Assembly (NCBI GenBank): GCA_036378675.1
Contig: DASUWA010000027.1
Coordinates: forward strand, 1 to 64,000
Reading direction: 5' to 3'
DNA length: 64,000 nt
Source of the DNA: Acidimicrobiales bacterium
GTDB lineage: Bacteria; Actinomycetota; Acidimicrobiia; Acidimicrobiales; Palsa-688
Every line of letters starts with the position of its first letter. Positions within the stretch are counted from its first letter, which is position 1. Below the pieces are notes generated by a model that saw nothing but the letters and a program-made list of their open reading frames with translations, did no database searches and was not told the DNA's origin. The translations under genes and the position numbers were made by a program. Of this stretch, positions 8,017 to 17,223 are shown one piece after another.

Positions 8017-9723
8017 TTGCTGGGCCAATGTCCGCATGGTCTGACTCTTCACACTGTCGAAACCAAGCCGTTACAGAACGTGAGGAACGTTTGGTGGGTG
8101 GGTGCGCTTCCGAGTTTCTCCGAGGTCGAGGGCACCGCCACCGACGACCGGCTGAGATGGTTCCAAACGGAGGTGCAAGGTCGACGAGCGGTCGGTGCAG
8201 TAGGAGGACGCCAGGGTCCACCTGTGCTGTTCCTTCACGGGTGGGCGCTCGGCAGCTACACCTACAAGCGGGCGCTCTCCCGCTTAGTGTCGCGTGGATG
8301 CCGGGTGTACGCCCCGGCGTTACCGTCTTTCGGCGGGACTGCCGGACTGCCCAGTTCTGAAACGACCCTCGATGGATACGCAGGTTGGGTGGCGGAATTC
8401 ATGTGCACGGTCGGAGTCGATGAGCCGGCGATGGTGATCGGTCATTCGTTCGGCGGCGGGGTTGGCATCAAGCTCGCCGCTCAGCACCCAGACCTGGTGT
8501 CATATCTGGTTCTGCTCAACGCGGTCGGCGGCGTGTCGCCCAGACCTCCCTGGGACTGGGTGTCGGGGTTCGCTCGTGAACTGTGGCCTCTCACGTCGAC
8601 AGTGGAGTTGATCGGTGCCGTACGGTCCGACCTCGTTCCTACTCTCACTGGCAACCCTTGCGGCGTCCTTCGAACGGCACTCCTGGCCCAACAAGCCGAC
8701 CTTCGCGAGGAGGCACGGGAGTTGCGCGCCGAGGGGCTTCCAGTTCTGGTGCTCACCAGCCAGGGCGACGCGGTCGTTCCCCGGGCCGCATTTGAAACGT
8801 TGTGCAACGCTATCGGAACCCAGGGGCGGGTGGTCAAGGGCGGGCACACTTGGATGCTCGCCGATCCCGACTCCTTCGCGGCATCCATCGCGCCGGTCTT
8901 GGACGGACTGATCGCTAGCGACCGGAGATCGCGGGCCGCTTCTACGGCGAGCGATCTATCGGTGCTTCTCGCGACCATGCAGATGCCTCGACGACTGGCT
9001 TCGGACCTGGTCCGGAAGGCACCCCCCTTGTGGCTGCTGAGCGATTCCCCGTCGGTCCTGGCGGCCGACTTGGCATTGTGCCATCCGAAACTCCGCCCGC
9101 ATGAAGTCCGGGCGGTCGCCCGTCCCATCGTCGATTCCGACGCCGTGAGGCTGGCCATTCTCACCACCGACAGAAAAGGACTATTGGCCGACAGCGCCGG
9201 AGTCCTCGCTGCCAGCGGTCTCTCCATTCTTCACGCCTCAGCCGCAACCTGGACCAGAAGGAACTTGGCTCTCCACTCGTTCATCATCGATGGAGGCCAA
9301 TCGCTCACAGACGAAAGATGGAACGAACTGGGGCGCCGGCTCCAAGTCATGGCCGCCACCGTTCCACTCCCCGGCGCCAGAACTTCCGCTCCAGAACACG
9401 TCACGTCCCACGGCGGTGGTGGCGACCGACTTCTCGTGACCATAACCGTGCGCGACGAACCCGGAGCGCTATCAAACCTGTGCCGGAAGTTCTCCGATCA
9501 CGGAATCAACATCGAGTCTCTCCACGCCCGGTCCGCTGGCGGCCGGGCAATCGACACCTTCTTGGTGTCGGGGATCAAGGACTCCGCCCAGGTTTCGAAC
9601 ATCTTCGAGGCCGAATCCTGGTCAGCGCCCCGCTCGCCAATCGTTGACCGCCGGGTGAACCAACGGAACTGGGATCCGAACCGTCGCCCGTCGTCCGCGC
9701 GCTTAAAGGTCGTGGTCAGCTAG
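8017..9723 (+). CDS. Alpha/beta-hydrolase fused to two C-terminal ACT domains
   Basis: Up to 568 residues. The N-terminal 300 are an alpha/beta-hydrolase: oxyanion LFLHGWALG, nucleophile elbow GHSFGGG, acid in SQGDAVVP and histidine in GGHTW. Residues about 385-435 (VRLAILTTDRKGLLADSAGVLAASGLSI) and about 475-530 (RLLVTITVRDEPGALSNLCRKFSDHGI) are two ACT domains. Their arrangement recalls the end of GlnD uridylyltransferase, including a preceding helical stretch. I know of no standard family with this architecture. The frame opens with TTG at 8017; GTG at 8098, with GAGGA 11 nt upstream, is a credible alternative start. Its 3' end overlaps the convergent ureD stop by a few bases. Confidence 0.75.
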   Translation: MLGQCPHGLTLHTVETKPLQNVRNVWWVGALPSFSEVEGTATDDRLRWFQTEVQGRRAVGAVGGRQGPPVLFLHGWALGSYTYKRALSRLVSRGCRVYAPALPSFGGTAGLPSSETTLDGYAGWVAEFMCTVGVDEPAMVIGHSFGGGVGIKLAAQHPDLVSYLVLLNAVGGVSPRPPWDWVSGFARELWPLTSTVELIGAVRSDLVPTLTGNPCGVLRTALLAQQADLREEARELRAEGLPVLVLTSQGDAVVPRAAFETLCNAIGTQGRVVKGGHTWMLADPDSFAASIAPVLDGLIASDRRSRAASTASDLSVLLATMQMPRRLASDLVRKAPPLWLLSDSPSVLAADLALCHPKLRPHEVRAVARPIVDSDAVRLAILTTDRKGLLADSAGVLAASGLSILHASAATWTRRNLALHSFIIDGGQSLTDERWNELGRRLQVMAATVPLPGARTSAPEHVTSHGGGGDRLLVTITVRDEPGALSNLCRKFSDHGINIESLHARSAGGRAIDTFLVSGIKDSAQVSNIFEAESWSAPRSPIVDRRVNQRNWDPNRRPSSARLKVVVS

Positions 9724-10465
9724 TAGCACGAACCCGGCAGGCGAGTGACTCGACGGCCTCGCGGCAATCCGATAGCTCCTGGCCCCAAGCAACCACCTGC
9801 ACTCCCTGCGCGGCCAGCGGCAGCGCTAGCGCCCTGGTCGTACCGCGGGATTCCTGAGTCGCCGCGCCGAACTTGCGTAGCGGATCGATGACTACGAGGG
9901 TCGAGATCGCCCGCGCGCCGTCAAGTACCGCACTGCTCCGCCAACCTGGCGCACGAGGACCAGCGGCGGTGTCCGATGACAGGAGCACCGATCCGGCGCC
10001 CGCGATCCGCAGCCTGCTCCGCCAGGTACCGGGCTCCTCACCGTGGCGTCCGATCACGAATTCGTCACGCCACGCAAGGCGGGCACCATCACCCATTCGG
10101 ATGCGGGTATCAGCCACGTGGTCCGAGCCCGCAGCCGCCACGCCAGGCTCCGGGTTCCACATCAGAGTTGCCTCGCGGCCGATTCGAACGTTGATGACCA
10201 TGGCCGAACGCTCGCAACCGGGACCAGGGCCCTTTCTGGCGAGGGTGGCGGACGTGGAACGCACTTCGGCATTGCATCCCGCCGCGACCGTCAAGCGGAC
10301 CGAGAGCCGATCCCCGCCGATCGGGTGCGCACCTGCTCCCACCATCCATACCCCCCACTCTGTCGGGCGGAAGTAGAGCGCCCCCGAGCACCGCAGTTGC
10401 TCGACGATCGGGATCCCCCCATCCCCGCGCCCGAGGCGCAGACTTGCTGCGGAGCATTGGCTCAC
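9716..10465 (-). CDS. ureD: Urease accessory protein UreD
   Basis: About 249 residues with the UreD pattern: an N-terminal [23 protein letters not shown] strand region, then [19 protein letters not shown] and [16 protein letters not shown], close to the family's WxPEPxI..gc.h motif. UreD scaffolds assembly of the UreD-F-G complex that delivers nickel to apo-urease. I chose the GTG at 10463-10465 because it overlaps the ureG stop as GTGA, a coupled junction. An upstream ATG at 10549 would intrude 85 nt into ureG. It is the last gene of the long minus-strand operon and runs tail-to-tail into the hydrolase-ACT gene. Confidence 0.85.
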   Translation of the reverse strand: MSQCSAASLRLGRGDGGIPIVEQLRCSGALYFRPTEWGVWMVGAGAHPIGGDRLSVRLTVAAGCNAEVRSTSATLARKGPGPGCERSAMVINVRIGREATLMWNPEPGVAAAGSDHVADTRIRMGDGARLAWRDEFVIGRHGEEPGTWRSRLRIAGAGSVLLSSDTAAGPRAPGWRSSAVLDGARAISTLVVIDPLRKFGAATQESRGTTRALALPLAAQGVQVVAWGQELSDCREAVESLACRVRATS

Positions 10466-11100
10466 ACCCGGGAGGCTTCGGCCAGGCATTTCTCGACCCA
10501 GTCGTGTACGCGCTCCACTCCTTCGCCTGTGCGCAACGAGATCATGCACACCGGGAGGTCCTTGCGTATGGCCTTGGCGTCGGTCTCCATCACCGAGAGG
10601 TTCGCTCCGACGAGGTCGGCCAGGTCGACCTTGTTGATGACGAGGAGGTCGGACCGGGTGACCCCCGGGCCGCCTTTCCTCGGCACCTTGTCTCCCCCTG
10701 CCACATCGACAACGAACACCTGCTTGTCCACCAGACCCCGTGAAAAGGTTGCGGTGAGGTTGTCACCGCCGCTTTCTACGACGACCATCTGAAGTGTCGG
10801 GAACGCGCGTCTTAGGCAGTCGATGGCATCCAGGTTGGCAGCGATGTCGTCGCGGATCGCGGTGTGAGGGCAGCACCCGGTCTCCACCGCCACGATCCGG
10901 TCGGGCTCCAAGACAGCGGCGCGCTTGAGGAAGTCAGCGTCCTCGGTCGTGTAGATGTCGTTCGTAACCACTCCTAGCTGAACCCGGCTCGAAAATGCTT
11001 TGCAAAGGTTCGCGACGAGGGCGGTCTTACCGCTTCCGACGGGTCCCCCTACGCCTAAGCGGAGAGGGCCCGGCTCAGTCGGTGTGGCGTCACGATGCAA
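10462..11100 (-). CDS. ureG: Urease accessory GTPase UreG
   Basis: 212 residues, the usual length. The P-loop GPVGSGKT is at about 19-26, the nickel-related [15 protein letters not shown] segment follows, and the conserved CPH metal motif lies in [13 protein letters not shown]. The C-terminal part carries NKVDLA, the guanine-specificity motif. UreG hydrolyses GTP to power nickel insertion into urease. It overlaps ureF by 11 nt upstream and ureD by 4 nt downstream, consistent with stoichiometric coupled synthesis of the accessory complex. Confidence 0.95.
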   Translation of the reverse strand: MHRDATPTEPGPLRLGVGGPVGSGKTALVANLCKAFSSRVQLGVVTNDIYTTEDADFLKRAAVLEPDRIVAVETGCCPHTAIRDDIAANLDAIDCLRRAFPTLQMVVVESGGDNLTATFSRGLVDKQVFVVDVAGGDKVPRKGGPGVTRSDLLVINKVDLADLVGANLSVMETDAKAIRKDLPVCMISLRTGEGVERVHDWVEKCLAEASRV

Positions 11101-11782
11101 ATAGTCGTTCCTTTCTCCCGAAGTGCTCCTCGGCCAGCAGGTCGAGAATCGGCGACGACGGCGAGGGGATCTTCCGCAGCGGTCGCCTGGCGTCTCGCGC
11201 CGCGACTGCCGCCACCGCGTCGACGTCTTCGGCGATCCCCGCGAGGACCTTCCCTGTGCCGGCGGGATCCAGACCGAGCAGCCTCAGGGCAGCTGAAGCG
11301 GGACCGGCTACGGAGGCGTAAGCCGCCGACATCGCCGCTTCGCCAGGAGACAACCCCGCCACGGCGGCGACCACGCCCATCACGACCGCCTGATGGGGGT
11401 CGCTCCCGGTTAGAGCAGCAGCGGCAGCGAGGGACGCCAACGGATCGGCCTCGAAGACACGGTCGGCGGTCCGCAGCAACTGACCCCCCTGTTTTCGCGA
11501 TGCGTACCGCGCTGCCGGGGAGGGCATCCTGGCATCGGATTCCATGTCAGCCACACGCCACAGACGGTCGAGATCGGCGCCATCCTGCACGCCGGCGCAG
11601 ATGCGCGCCGCGATGCAAGCTCCGATGAGGCCCGCTGTAGCGAGCCGTCCTCTCAGGAACCCTTCGAGTTGGGGAAGGTCGTCGATCACACCGTCTTCGC
11701 ATGCCTGCTCCACTCCCCCGGAGTGGGCGTGACCCCCTGCGGGGAAACGGGAATCCGACACCAGCAGCAGCAGCGATCTCAC
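11090..11782 (-). CDS. ureF: Urease accessory protein UreF
   Basis: About 230 residues. The N-terminal [24 protein letters not shown] is the conserved UreF opening (SDSxFPxGxxxHSxGLE), and the C-terminal helices have the family's Ala-rich character. UreF works with UreD and UreG in urease activation. I start at GTG 11780-11782, 7 nt after the ureC stop. The longer frame from 11857 overlaps ureC and encodes an unrelated Arg-rich leader. Confidence 0.9.
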   Translation of the reverse strand: MRSLLLLVSDSRFPAGGHAHSGGVEQACEDGVIDDLPQLEGFLRGRLATAGLIGACIAARICAGVQDGADLDRLWRVADMESDARMPSPAARYASRKQGGQLLRTADRVFEADPLASLAAAAALTGSDPHQAVVMGVVAAVAGLSPGEAAMSAAYASVAGPASAALRLLGLDPAGTGKVLAGIAEDVDAVAAVAARDARRPLRKIPSPSSPILDLLAEEHFGRKERLFAS

Positions 11783-11789
11783 GGTCTGC

Positions 11790-13499
11790 CTAGAACAGGA
11801 AGTATCTCTGGGCCATCGGCAGCACAGCCGCGGGTGCCGGTTCGACCATCTCGTCATCGATCGTCACGGCGAACGAGTCGGGTTCGATTTGGATCCGGGG
11901 GAGGTAGTCATTGTTCGGCATGTCCGCCTTGCCGAGCCCGCGGACATCGTCGACCGCCACGACCGCTTTTTTGAGCTCCACCCTTTCGTTGATCCCCTCT
12001 TCGAGGGCGACCGGCGCCACGAAGGCGATGCTGGACCCGGCCGCGGTGTTCGGCGACGCCCCGAACATGGGGCGTGGAAGGACTGGCTGGGGGGTGGGGA
12101 TCGAAGCATTGGCATCGCCCATCGCGGCCCAGGCGATCATCCCTCCCTTCAGCACTAGGTGGGGCCGGACCCCGAAGAAGGCGGGTTCCCACAGGACCAG
12201 GTCGGCGAGCTTGCCCGGCTCCACCGAGCCGATCTGGGAACCCAGGCCGTGCGCGATGGCCGGGGCGATGGTGTACTTCGCAACGTAACGGCGCGCGCGG
12301 TGGTTGTCCGCGACGCTGTCGCCGGAGAGCGTTCCGCGGCGTCCTTTCATCACGTGCGCGGTCTGCCAGGTTCGCGTTATCACCTCGCCGACCCTTCCCA
12401 TCGCCTGCGAATCGGAGCCGATCATCGAAATCGCGCCGAGATCGTGAAGGATGTCCTCGGCTGCCATCGTCGAGCCCCGGATGCGACTTTCGGCAAAGGC
12501 CAGGTCCTCGGGAAGCCTCGGGTTCAGGTGGTGGCACACCATGAGCATGTCCAGGTGCTCGTCGAGGGTGTTGACGGTGTATGGCATCGTCGGGTTGGTG
12601 GACGACGGAAGCACGTTGGGGTGCGACGCCACAACCATGATGTCGGGAGCGTGCCCTCCTCCCGCGCCCTCGGAGTGGTAGGTGTGAATCGAACGCCCAG
12701 CGATCGCAGCGAGCGTGTCCTCCACGAATCCGGCCTCGTTGAGTGTGTCGGTGTGGAGTGCCACCTGGACGCCGGCCTCGTCGGCGACGCCGAGGCAGCA
12801 CTCGATTGCGGCGGGGCTAGATCCCCAGTCCTCGTGGAGCTTGAAGCCGGACACCCCCCCGCACAGCTGTTCCCACAAAGCGTCCGGCGAAACAGTGTTG
12901 CCCTTTCCCAGCAGAGCCACGTTGACCGGATACGGATCGAGGGCTTGCAGCATCCGGGCCGTGTACCACGATCCTGGCGTCACTGTGGTCGCCTTGGTCC
13001 CCTCGGCAGGGCCGCTGCCCCCGCCGATGAGCGTCGTGATCCCCGACCCGATTGCTTCGTCGATGATCTGGGGGCAGATGAAATGCACGTGGCAGTCGAT
13101 GCCGCCGGCGGTGAGGATCAGTCCATTACCGCCGATGACCTCAGTGGACGGCCCGACGACCAAGGCGGGATGGACTCCGGACGTGATGTCAGGGTTGCCG
13201 GCCTTGCCGAGGGCGGTGATTCGCCCGTCTCGCACTCCGACATCAGCCTTGACGATCCCCCAGTGGTCGAGGACCACGGCTCCTGTGATCACCAGGTCGG
13301 GCGTGCCCGAGGCCCGCGTCGCTGCGGATTGTGCCATCGACTCGCGAATCGTCTTGCCGCCGCCGAAGATGGCCTCATCACCGGGTCCGCAGCGGTCCTC
13401 GGTCACCTCCACGAGAACGTCGGTGTCGGCGAGGCGAATCATGTCCCCGGTCGTGGGACCGTATAGGGCCGCGTAACGGTCGCGTCCAATCGAGGTCAA
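11790..13499 (-). CDS. ureC: Urease alpha subunit
   Basis: 569 residues, full length. All active-site features are present: HVH at 137-139, the carbamylated lysine Lys220 in GFKLHEDWG with His222, nickel ligands His249 and His275, and the flap Cys322-His323. This subunit hydrolyses urea to ammonia and carbamate using two Ni(II) ions in the cytoplasm. It overlaps ureB by 4 nt. In this operon its substrate would come from the guanidine-hydrolase-like enzyme encoded upstream at 14957-16093. Confidence 0.98.
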   Translation of the reverse strand: MTSIGRDRYAALYGPTTGDMIRLADTDVLVEVTEDRCGPGDEAIFGGGKTIRESMAQSAATRASGTPDLVITGAVVLDHWGIVKADVGVRDGRITALGKAGNPDITSGVHPALVVGPSTEVIGGNGLILTAGGIDCHVHFICPQIIDEAIGSGITTLIGGGSGPAEGTKATTVTPGSWYTARMLQALDPYPVNVALLGKGNTVSPDALWEQLCGGVSGFKLHEDWGSSPAAIECCLGVADEAGVQVALHTDTLNEAGFVEDTLAAIAGRSIHTYHSEGAGGGHAPDIMVVASHPNVLPSSTNPTMPYTVNTLDEHLDMLMVCHHLNPRLPEDLAFAESRIRGSTMAAEDILHDLGAISMIGSDSQAMGRVGEVITRTWQTAHVMKGRRGTLSGDSVADNHRARRYVAKYTIAPAIAHGLGSQIGSVEPGKLADLVLWEPAFFGVRPHLVLKGGMIAWAAMGDANASIPTPQPVLPRPMFGASPNTAAGSSIAFVAPVALEEGINERVELKKAVVAVDDVRGLGKADMPNNDYLPRIQIEPDSFAVTIDDEMVEPAPAAVLPMAQRYFLF

Positions 13500-13822
13500 C
13501 GGCTCGGGTCCTGCCTCGGTTCGAGGGGGCCGGCACTGAGGCCACGCAGTCCCAGGACGATCCGTTGCCCTTCAAGCGGGACGAGCCCAACCTGGCGGCT
13601 GATCCCCGGCTCGAAGCGGACGGAGGTCCCGGCAGGAATGGCCAGACGCATCCCCCACGCTGCATCGCGATCGAATGCAAGCGCCTTGTTGGCCTCGGCG
13701 AAGTGAAAGTGGGATCCGACCTGGATGGGACGGTCGCCGTGATTGGACACCGATATCGAGACGGCAGCGGGGGCTGTCACGACGATGTCCCCCGGGGCAA
13801 CGATGATCTCGCCGGGCCTCAC
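13496..13822 (-). CDS. ureB: Urease beta subunit
   Basis: 108 residues with the typical opening [13 protein letters not shown] and the conserved [22 protein letters not shown] core, then [15 protein letters not shown]. It is a structural subunit of the (alpha-beta-gamma)3 urease. It overlaps ureA and ureC by 4 nt each, so the three subunits are translationally coupled. Confidence 0.97.
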   Translation of the reverse strand: MRPGEIIVAPGDIVVTAPAAVSISVSNHGDRPIQVGSHFHFAEANKALAFDRDAAWGMRLAIPAGTSVRFEPGISRQVGLVPLEGQRIVLGLRGLSAGPLEPRQDPSR

Positions 13823-14121
13823 GGGATCGGGTCGTGGATGGTGACGAGTTTGGTGCCGTCCGGGAAGGTCGCCTCGCCCTGGACCTCCCGGAGCATCTCC
13901 GGTACGCCATCCATCACGTCGGCTCGGGAGAGGACATGCCTGCCTGAGCTGGCCAGCTCGGCGACCGTTCGGCCATCTCTCGCCCCCTCGATGATGTGGA
14001 CGGTCAGCAGAGCGACCGCTTCTGGGTAGTTGAGTTTGACGCCTCTTTGCTGCCTGTCCCGGGCGACCATGGCAGCAACGTGAACTAACAGGCGATCCTG
14101 CTCGTGAGGCGACAGCTTCAC
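13819..14121 (-). CDS. ureA: Urease gamma subunit
   Basis: 100 residues, exactly the family size, opening [39 protein letters not shown] and containing [24 protein letters not shown]. It is the first of the ureABC structural genes and overlaps the preceding metallo-hydrolase gene by 4 nt. That ties urease into the same transcript as the ureohydrolase. Confidence 0.97.
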   Translation of the reverse strand: MKLSPHEQDRLLVHVAAMVARDRQQRGVKLNYPEAVALLTVHIIEGARDGRTVAELASSGRHVLSRADVMDGVPEMLREVQGEATFPDGTKLVTIHDPIP

Positions 14122-14960
14122 ATCTCAGCCCCTCGCCAGACGCCTTTGGACTGACGGAGCTCTTCGGTAAGCGCCGGCCACACCACAGGGTCGTGGCCCG
14201 GCACGAGCATCAGCCCCTCACGGCTCGACAACTCCTTCAACCGGCGGATGTTCGCAACTGTAGCTGCAGGTTCACAATCGATGACCCCGCCGATGGGCAG
14301 CTCGTGAGTGATGTTTTCGGTCAGGTCGGCCGCATCTGCCGCGAATACGAAGCCTCCCCCACCGACCGAGCCGTCGTAGCGAACCACGAAGCTCTGATGG
14401 CCCGGCGTGTGTCCGGGGGTGAGCACCGTCGACACCCCTGGCGCGACCTCGGCATCGCCGTCCGCGAGGTTCCAGATGACTTTTGGGTCGTCGTAGTCGA
14501 CGCGGCAGTAGCCGTTGCGCTCAGCCTCGATCGAGCGCTCGAGCCCGAACTCGAGCTCCGCCCTCTGCAGGTGAACGGGGGTCCTCCCCGAGAAATGACG
14601 TATGCCGCCTGCGTGGTCGTTGTGCAGGTGGCTCACCGCCACTGCGTCGATCGCGTCGATCGGTACCCCCTCCCGCTCCAAGGCATCGAGGAGAGGGTCG
14701 CCGCCCGGCGGGAGGATCGGCTCGATCCCGAAGAACGAGTCGTGGTAGCGGCGTCTGAGAGGAACGTCGTTGATGAGCGCCGGGTTGAATCCCGTCTCGA
14801 GGAGAACCCACCCTCCGTCCACTTCGACCAACACCGCGGGTACGGGCTCTATGAGCCTCTCCTCGCGGGGAGTTCCGTGCACTGACCAGGCCTTGGGCAG
14901 ATCCTCCCAGCCCATGGTCAGCAGCACGACCCGCTTGACCCCGGCGCCGGTGGAAGTCAC
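14118..14960 (-). CDS. Metallo-beta-lactamase-fold hydrolase
   Basis: 280 residues with the metal-binding signature HLHNDHAGG, a downstream [11 protein letters not shown] histidine and FAADAADL for the bridging aspartate. The overall pattern fits the N-acyl-homoserine-lactonase-like branch of the MBL superfamily, but the substrate cannot be assigned. It sits between the ureohydrolase and ureA with 4-nt overlaps on both sides. A role in the same catabolic route, such as hydrolysing an intermediate ester, lactone or amide, is more likely than quorum quenching. Confidence 0.85.
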   Translation of the reverse strand: MTSTGAGVKRVVLLTMGWEDLPKAWSVHGTPREERLIEPVPAVLVEVDGGWVLLETGFNPALINDVPLRRRYHDSFFGIEPILPPGGDPLLDALEREGVPIDAIDAVAVSHLHNDHAGGIRHFSGRTPVHLQRAELEFGLERSIEAERNGYCRVDYDDPKVIWNLADGDAEVAPGVSTVLTPGHTPGHQSFVVRYDGSVGGGGFVFAADAADLTENITHELPIGGVIDCEPAATVANIRRLKELSSREGLMLVPGHDPVVWPALTEELRQSKGVWRGAEM

Positions 14961-16093
14961 GACGACACGACCTTTTTCGGCAGGTGACCGTGCAGTACGA
15001 GAGTCGCAAGAGTGTCGCAGACAATTCTCGTGGCGACCAAGGAGGTGATATCAGCCGAGTCGTACGGGGGTGCGCACTCCACCACCTCGATTCCCGCCAA
15101 GCCTCCTCTCGCCACCCCTTGAACCAGTTCCAGGGCCTCGCGCGGAAGGAATCCTCCCGGTTCCGGCCACCCGGTCCCGGGTACAAACGCGGCGTCGAGG
15201 CAGTCGACGTCGAACGACAGCCACACCGCGTCGGCGTCCTCCCAGGCCACCTCCAGAGCAACCTCCACCGCTGCCTGCATGCCCATCTCGACGCAGTCGT
15301 TGACGGTCAGCACCGTCGTTCCCCGCTCACGCCCGACCTTGACACCTGGTCGCGGCGCCTGCCAGCCGCCGATCCCAATCTGGACGAGATTCTTTGCCGG
15401 AACGTTCGGTATGTCCGTGGCGTGGAACCACGGTGTCGTGTGCATCCGCTCGTCGAGGTCGGTCTCTTGGGTGTCGACATGGCGGTCGAAGTGAATGATG
15501 CCGAGGTTGCCTTCAAGGTGCTCGGCAACTGCTCTCACAGTGGGGTAACCAATCGAATGGTCTCCGCCGAGCACCACCGGGAAAGCTCCCGACGCGTAGA
15601 CGTGGGAGACCGCCTTGCTGATCTGGTCGAAGCTTTTCTCGAGGTTGCCCGGGATGGTGAAAACGTCGCCGACATCTCCGATGGTTATCGACTCCCGAAG
15701 ATCGACGCCTAGCTCGAAGCTGTAGGTCCCGTACAAAGCGGAAATCCGTCGGATACCTTGCGGCCCGAACCGGGTCCCCGGACGGTAGGTCGTACCGGAG
15801 TCGAAAGGCGCGCCCAGCACGACCACGTCGTGCTCACCGCACCGGTGCACGTCTTCGACATAGGGCGCCTTCAAGAACGTGTTGATCCCGGCGAAATGAG
15901 GGAGCTCTCCTCTCGAGAACGTCGGGATAGTGCGATCGACGATCGAGTCGGCCCCGGGCAGCCCGAGAGCCAAACCCCTTTCTATCTCCCGCTCCCATGC
16001 GGTGATCGGAAGGATCGCTTCGTTTTCGACCGCCCGTTTGGCCTCTGGACCGTACATGGGCGTGTGCCTGTAGGGCTGTTCGATGTCGCTCAT
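14957..16093 (-). CDS. gdmH: Ureohydrolase, probable guanidine hydrolase (GdmH-like)
   Basis: 378 residues of the arginase/agmatinase superfamily. Metal ligands are His179 (GGDHS), Asp203/His205/Asp207 (DRHVD) and Asp295/Asp297 (SFDVD). Three traits separate it from ordinary agmatinases: an N-terminal extension of about 80 residues, DRHVDTQE instead of the usual DAHxD context, and GTGWPEPGG with Trp309 where agmatinases usually have Thr. A bulky Trp would shrink the pocket, fitting guanidine hydrolases, which convert guanidine to urea and ammonia. Lying directly upstream of urease in a guanidine-riboswitch operon supports this. Guanidinase assignment is inference; ureohydrolase is certain. 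No nickel chaperone gene of the HypAB type accompanies it here. Confidence 0.85.
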   Translation of the reverse strand: MSDIEQPYRHTPMYGPEAKRAVENEAILPITAWEREIERGLALGLPGADSIVDRTIPTFSRGELPHFAGINTFLKAPYVEDVHRCGEHDVVVLGAPFDSGTTYRPGTRFGPQGIRRISALYGTYSFELGVDLRESITIGDVGDVFTIPGNLEKSFDQISKAVSHVYASGAFPVVLGGDHSIGYPTVRAVAEHLEGNLGIIHFDRHVDTQETDLDERMHTTPWFHATDIPNVPAKNLVQIGIGGWQAPRPGVKVGRERGTTVLTVNDCVEMGMQAAVEVALEVAWEDADAVWLSFDVDCLDAAFVPGTGWPEPGGFLPREALELVQGVARGGLAGIEVVECAPPYDSADITSLVATRIVCDTLATLVLHGHLPKKVVSS

Positions 16094-16137
16094 TGCGCGT
16101 GATGCTCCCTCTCTTGGTGAACAAGTACTTCACTGAG

Positions 16138-17223
16138 TCAGTCACGGCACAGGGCGACGAGGGCGCGATGGAATTCACGGATAGGTGCTTCGTGGGTTGC
16201 CGCCAGCGGGCCGGTGGTGAACCGCGATGAGCCCGCACCTTCCTGAAGGAGTTCACATACGTCTACGTCCTCTGCCATGAACGAACGGACCGACTGGAGA
16301 AGAGCCTCGGGATCGGAGTCGGCGCCTGACCAGATACGCAACGTGAGCAGCGTCTCATCGGGTGCAGTTGGAGTGGCGTCGTAAGACGCGAAGTAACTAC
16401 CGGTCGTGACAAGCATCAGGTTCGGAAAAAAGAGATGGGCGCCGATTCCCTCGCGCTCGTATTCGGTGAGCCAGTTGAAAGGCTGGCTAGGGGCGTCTTC
16501 CGGATCCTTCAAGGGCTCATAGCTCCACCAGTTGTTCGACTTCATGTCCCACTCGAATGCCTGATGGTCGTACATGGACAGGGAATGGCGGTGCAAATGC
16601 CAAAGGTGGTAGACGTCGATGTGGTTCTCGACGATCAGCTTCCAGTTGCATTTGGCGGTGTACGTCACCCGTGCGATCTCGACGAGCGGACCGGAGAGGA
16701 ATGGATCCAGCCGGTCTGCCAGCTCGCCGAGCGCCTCGCGCAGCGGGCTTGCCGTGGGATCAGGGTTGACGAAGACCATCCCGTGCCACGTATCCGCCGC
16801 CGCCTGCAGCAGGCCCCAATCGCTCAGGTCGATGCCCTCGAACTGGCGCTGCATCTGAGGAACCCGGCGCAGTCTTCCCTCGACGTCATAGGACCACTGG
16901 TGGTACGGGCAGGTTAGGAAGCCTCCGCAGTTGCCTTGCCCCTGTAGCACCGGCAGGCCTCGGTGCCGGCAGAGGTTGTGGAACGCACGTAGGTTTCCAG
17001 CGTTGTCGCGGACAACGAGGATCGGACCCGTGCCGACGGTCGCGGTCAGGTAGGCCCCTGGCTCACCCAGTTCGTCGAGCGTGCCGACCAGCGACCATGA
17101 GTGATCAAACACTCTCCGGCGTTCGAGCTCGAGGAGCTCTGGAGAGGTGTACCAGTCGCTCGGCGGGTAGGTGGGGTGCGGACCCGTGGTCCTCTCCGGT
17201 CCGACCTGTGTCACATAACTCAC
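16138..17223 (-). CDS. Rieske non-heme iron oxygenase, alpha subunit type
   Basis: 361 residues. The Rieske [2Fe-2S] ligands are Cys85-x-His87 and Cys105-x2-His108 (CPYHQWSYD). The mononuclear iron site is in the VENHIDVYHLWHLH segment (Asp203 bridge, His206 and His211 ligands). Enzymes of this type hydroxylate or N/O-dealkylate substrates using electrons from a reductase, and many single-component members act on N-methyl compounds such as quaternary amines. No reductase or ferredoxin gene is present nearby, so electrons must come from elsewhere. It lies between the importer genes and the guanidine-hydrolase gene and overlaps the permease gene by 4 nt, suggesting it acts on the imported substrate before hydrolysis. 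The substrate is not determinable from sequence. Confidence 0.9.
   Translation of the reverse strand: MSYVTQVGPERTTGPHPTYPPSDWYTSPELLELERRRVFDHSWSLVGTLDELGEPGAYLTATVGTGPILVVRDNAGNLRAFHNLCRHRGLPVLQGQGNCGGFLTCPYHQWSYDVEGRLRRVPQMQRQFEGIDLSDWGLLQAAADTWHGMVFVNPDPTASPLREALGELADRLDPFLSGPLVEIARVTYTAKCNWKLIVENHIDVYHLWHLHRHSLSMYDHQAFEWDMKSNNWWSYEPLKDPEDAPSQPFNWLTEYEREGIGAHLFFPNLMLVTTGSYFASYDATPTAPDETLLTLRIWSGADSDPEALLQSVRSFMAEDVDVCELLQEGAGSSRFTTGPLAATHEAPIREFHRALVALCRD

Noticed and set aside
12159-13466. A 435-codon plus-strand open frame opposite ureC
   Set aside because: It is the complement of a certain gene in high-GC DNA, has no ribosome-binding site and encodes an Arg/Gly/Val-biased sequence without domains.
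14118-14960. Quorum-quenching lactonase
   Set aside because: The fold and motif fit, but the gene is embedded with 4-nt overlaps between a ureohydrolase and urease, so a catabolic role is more likely.
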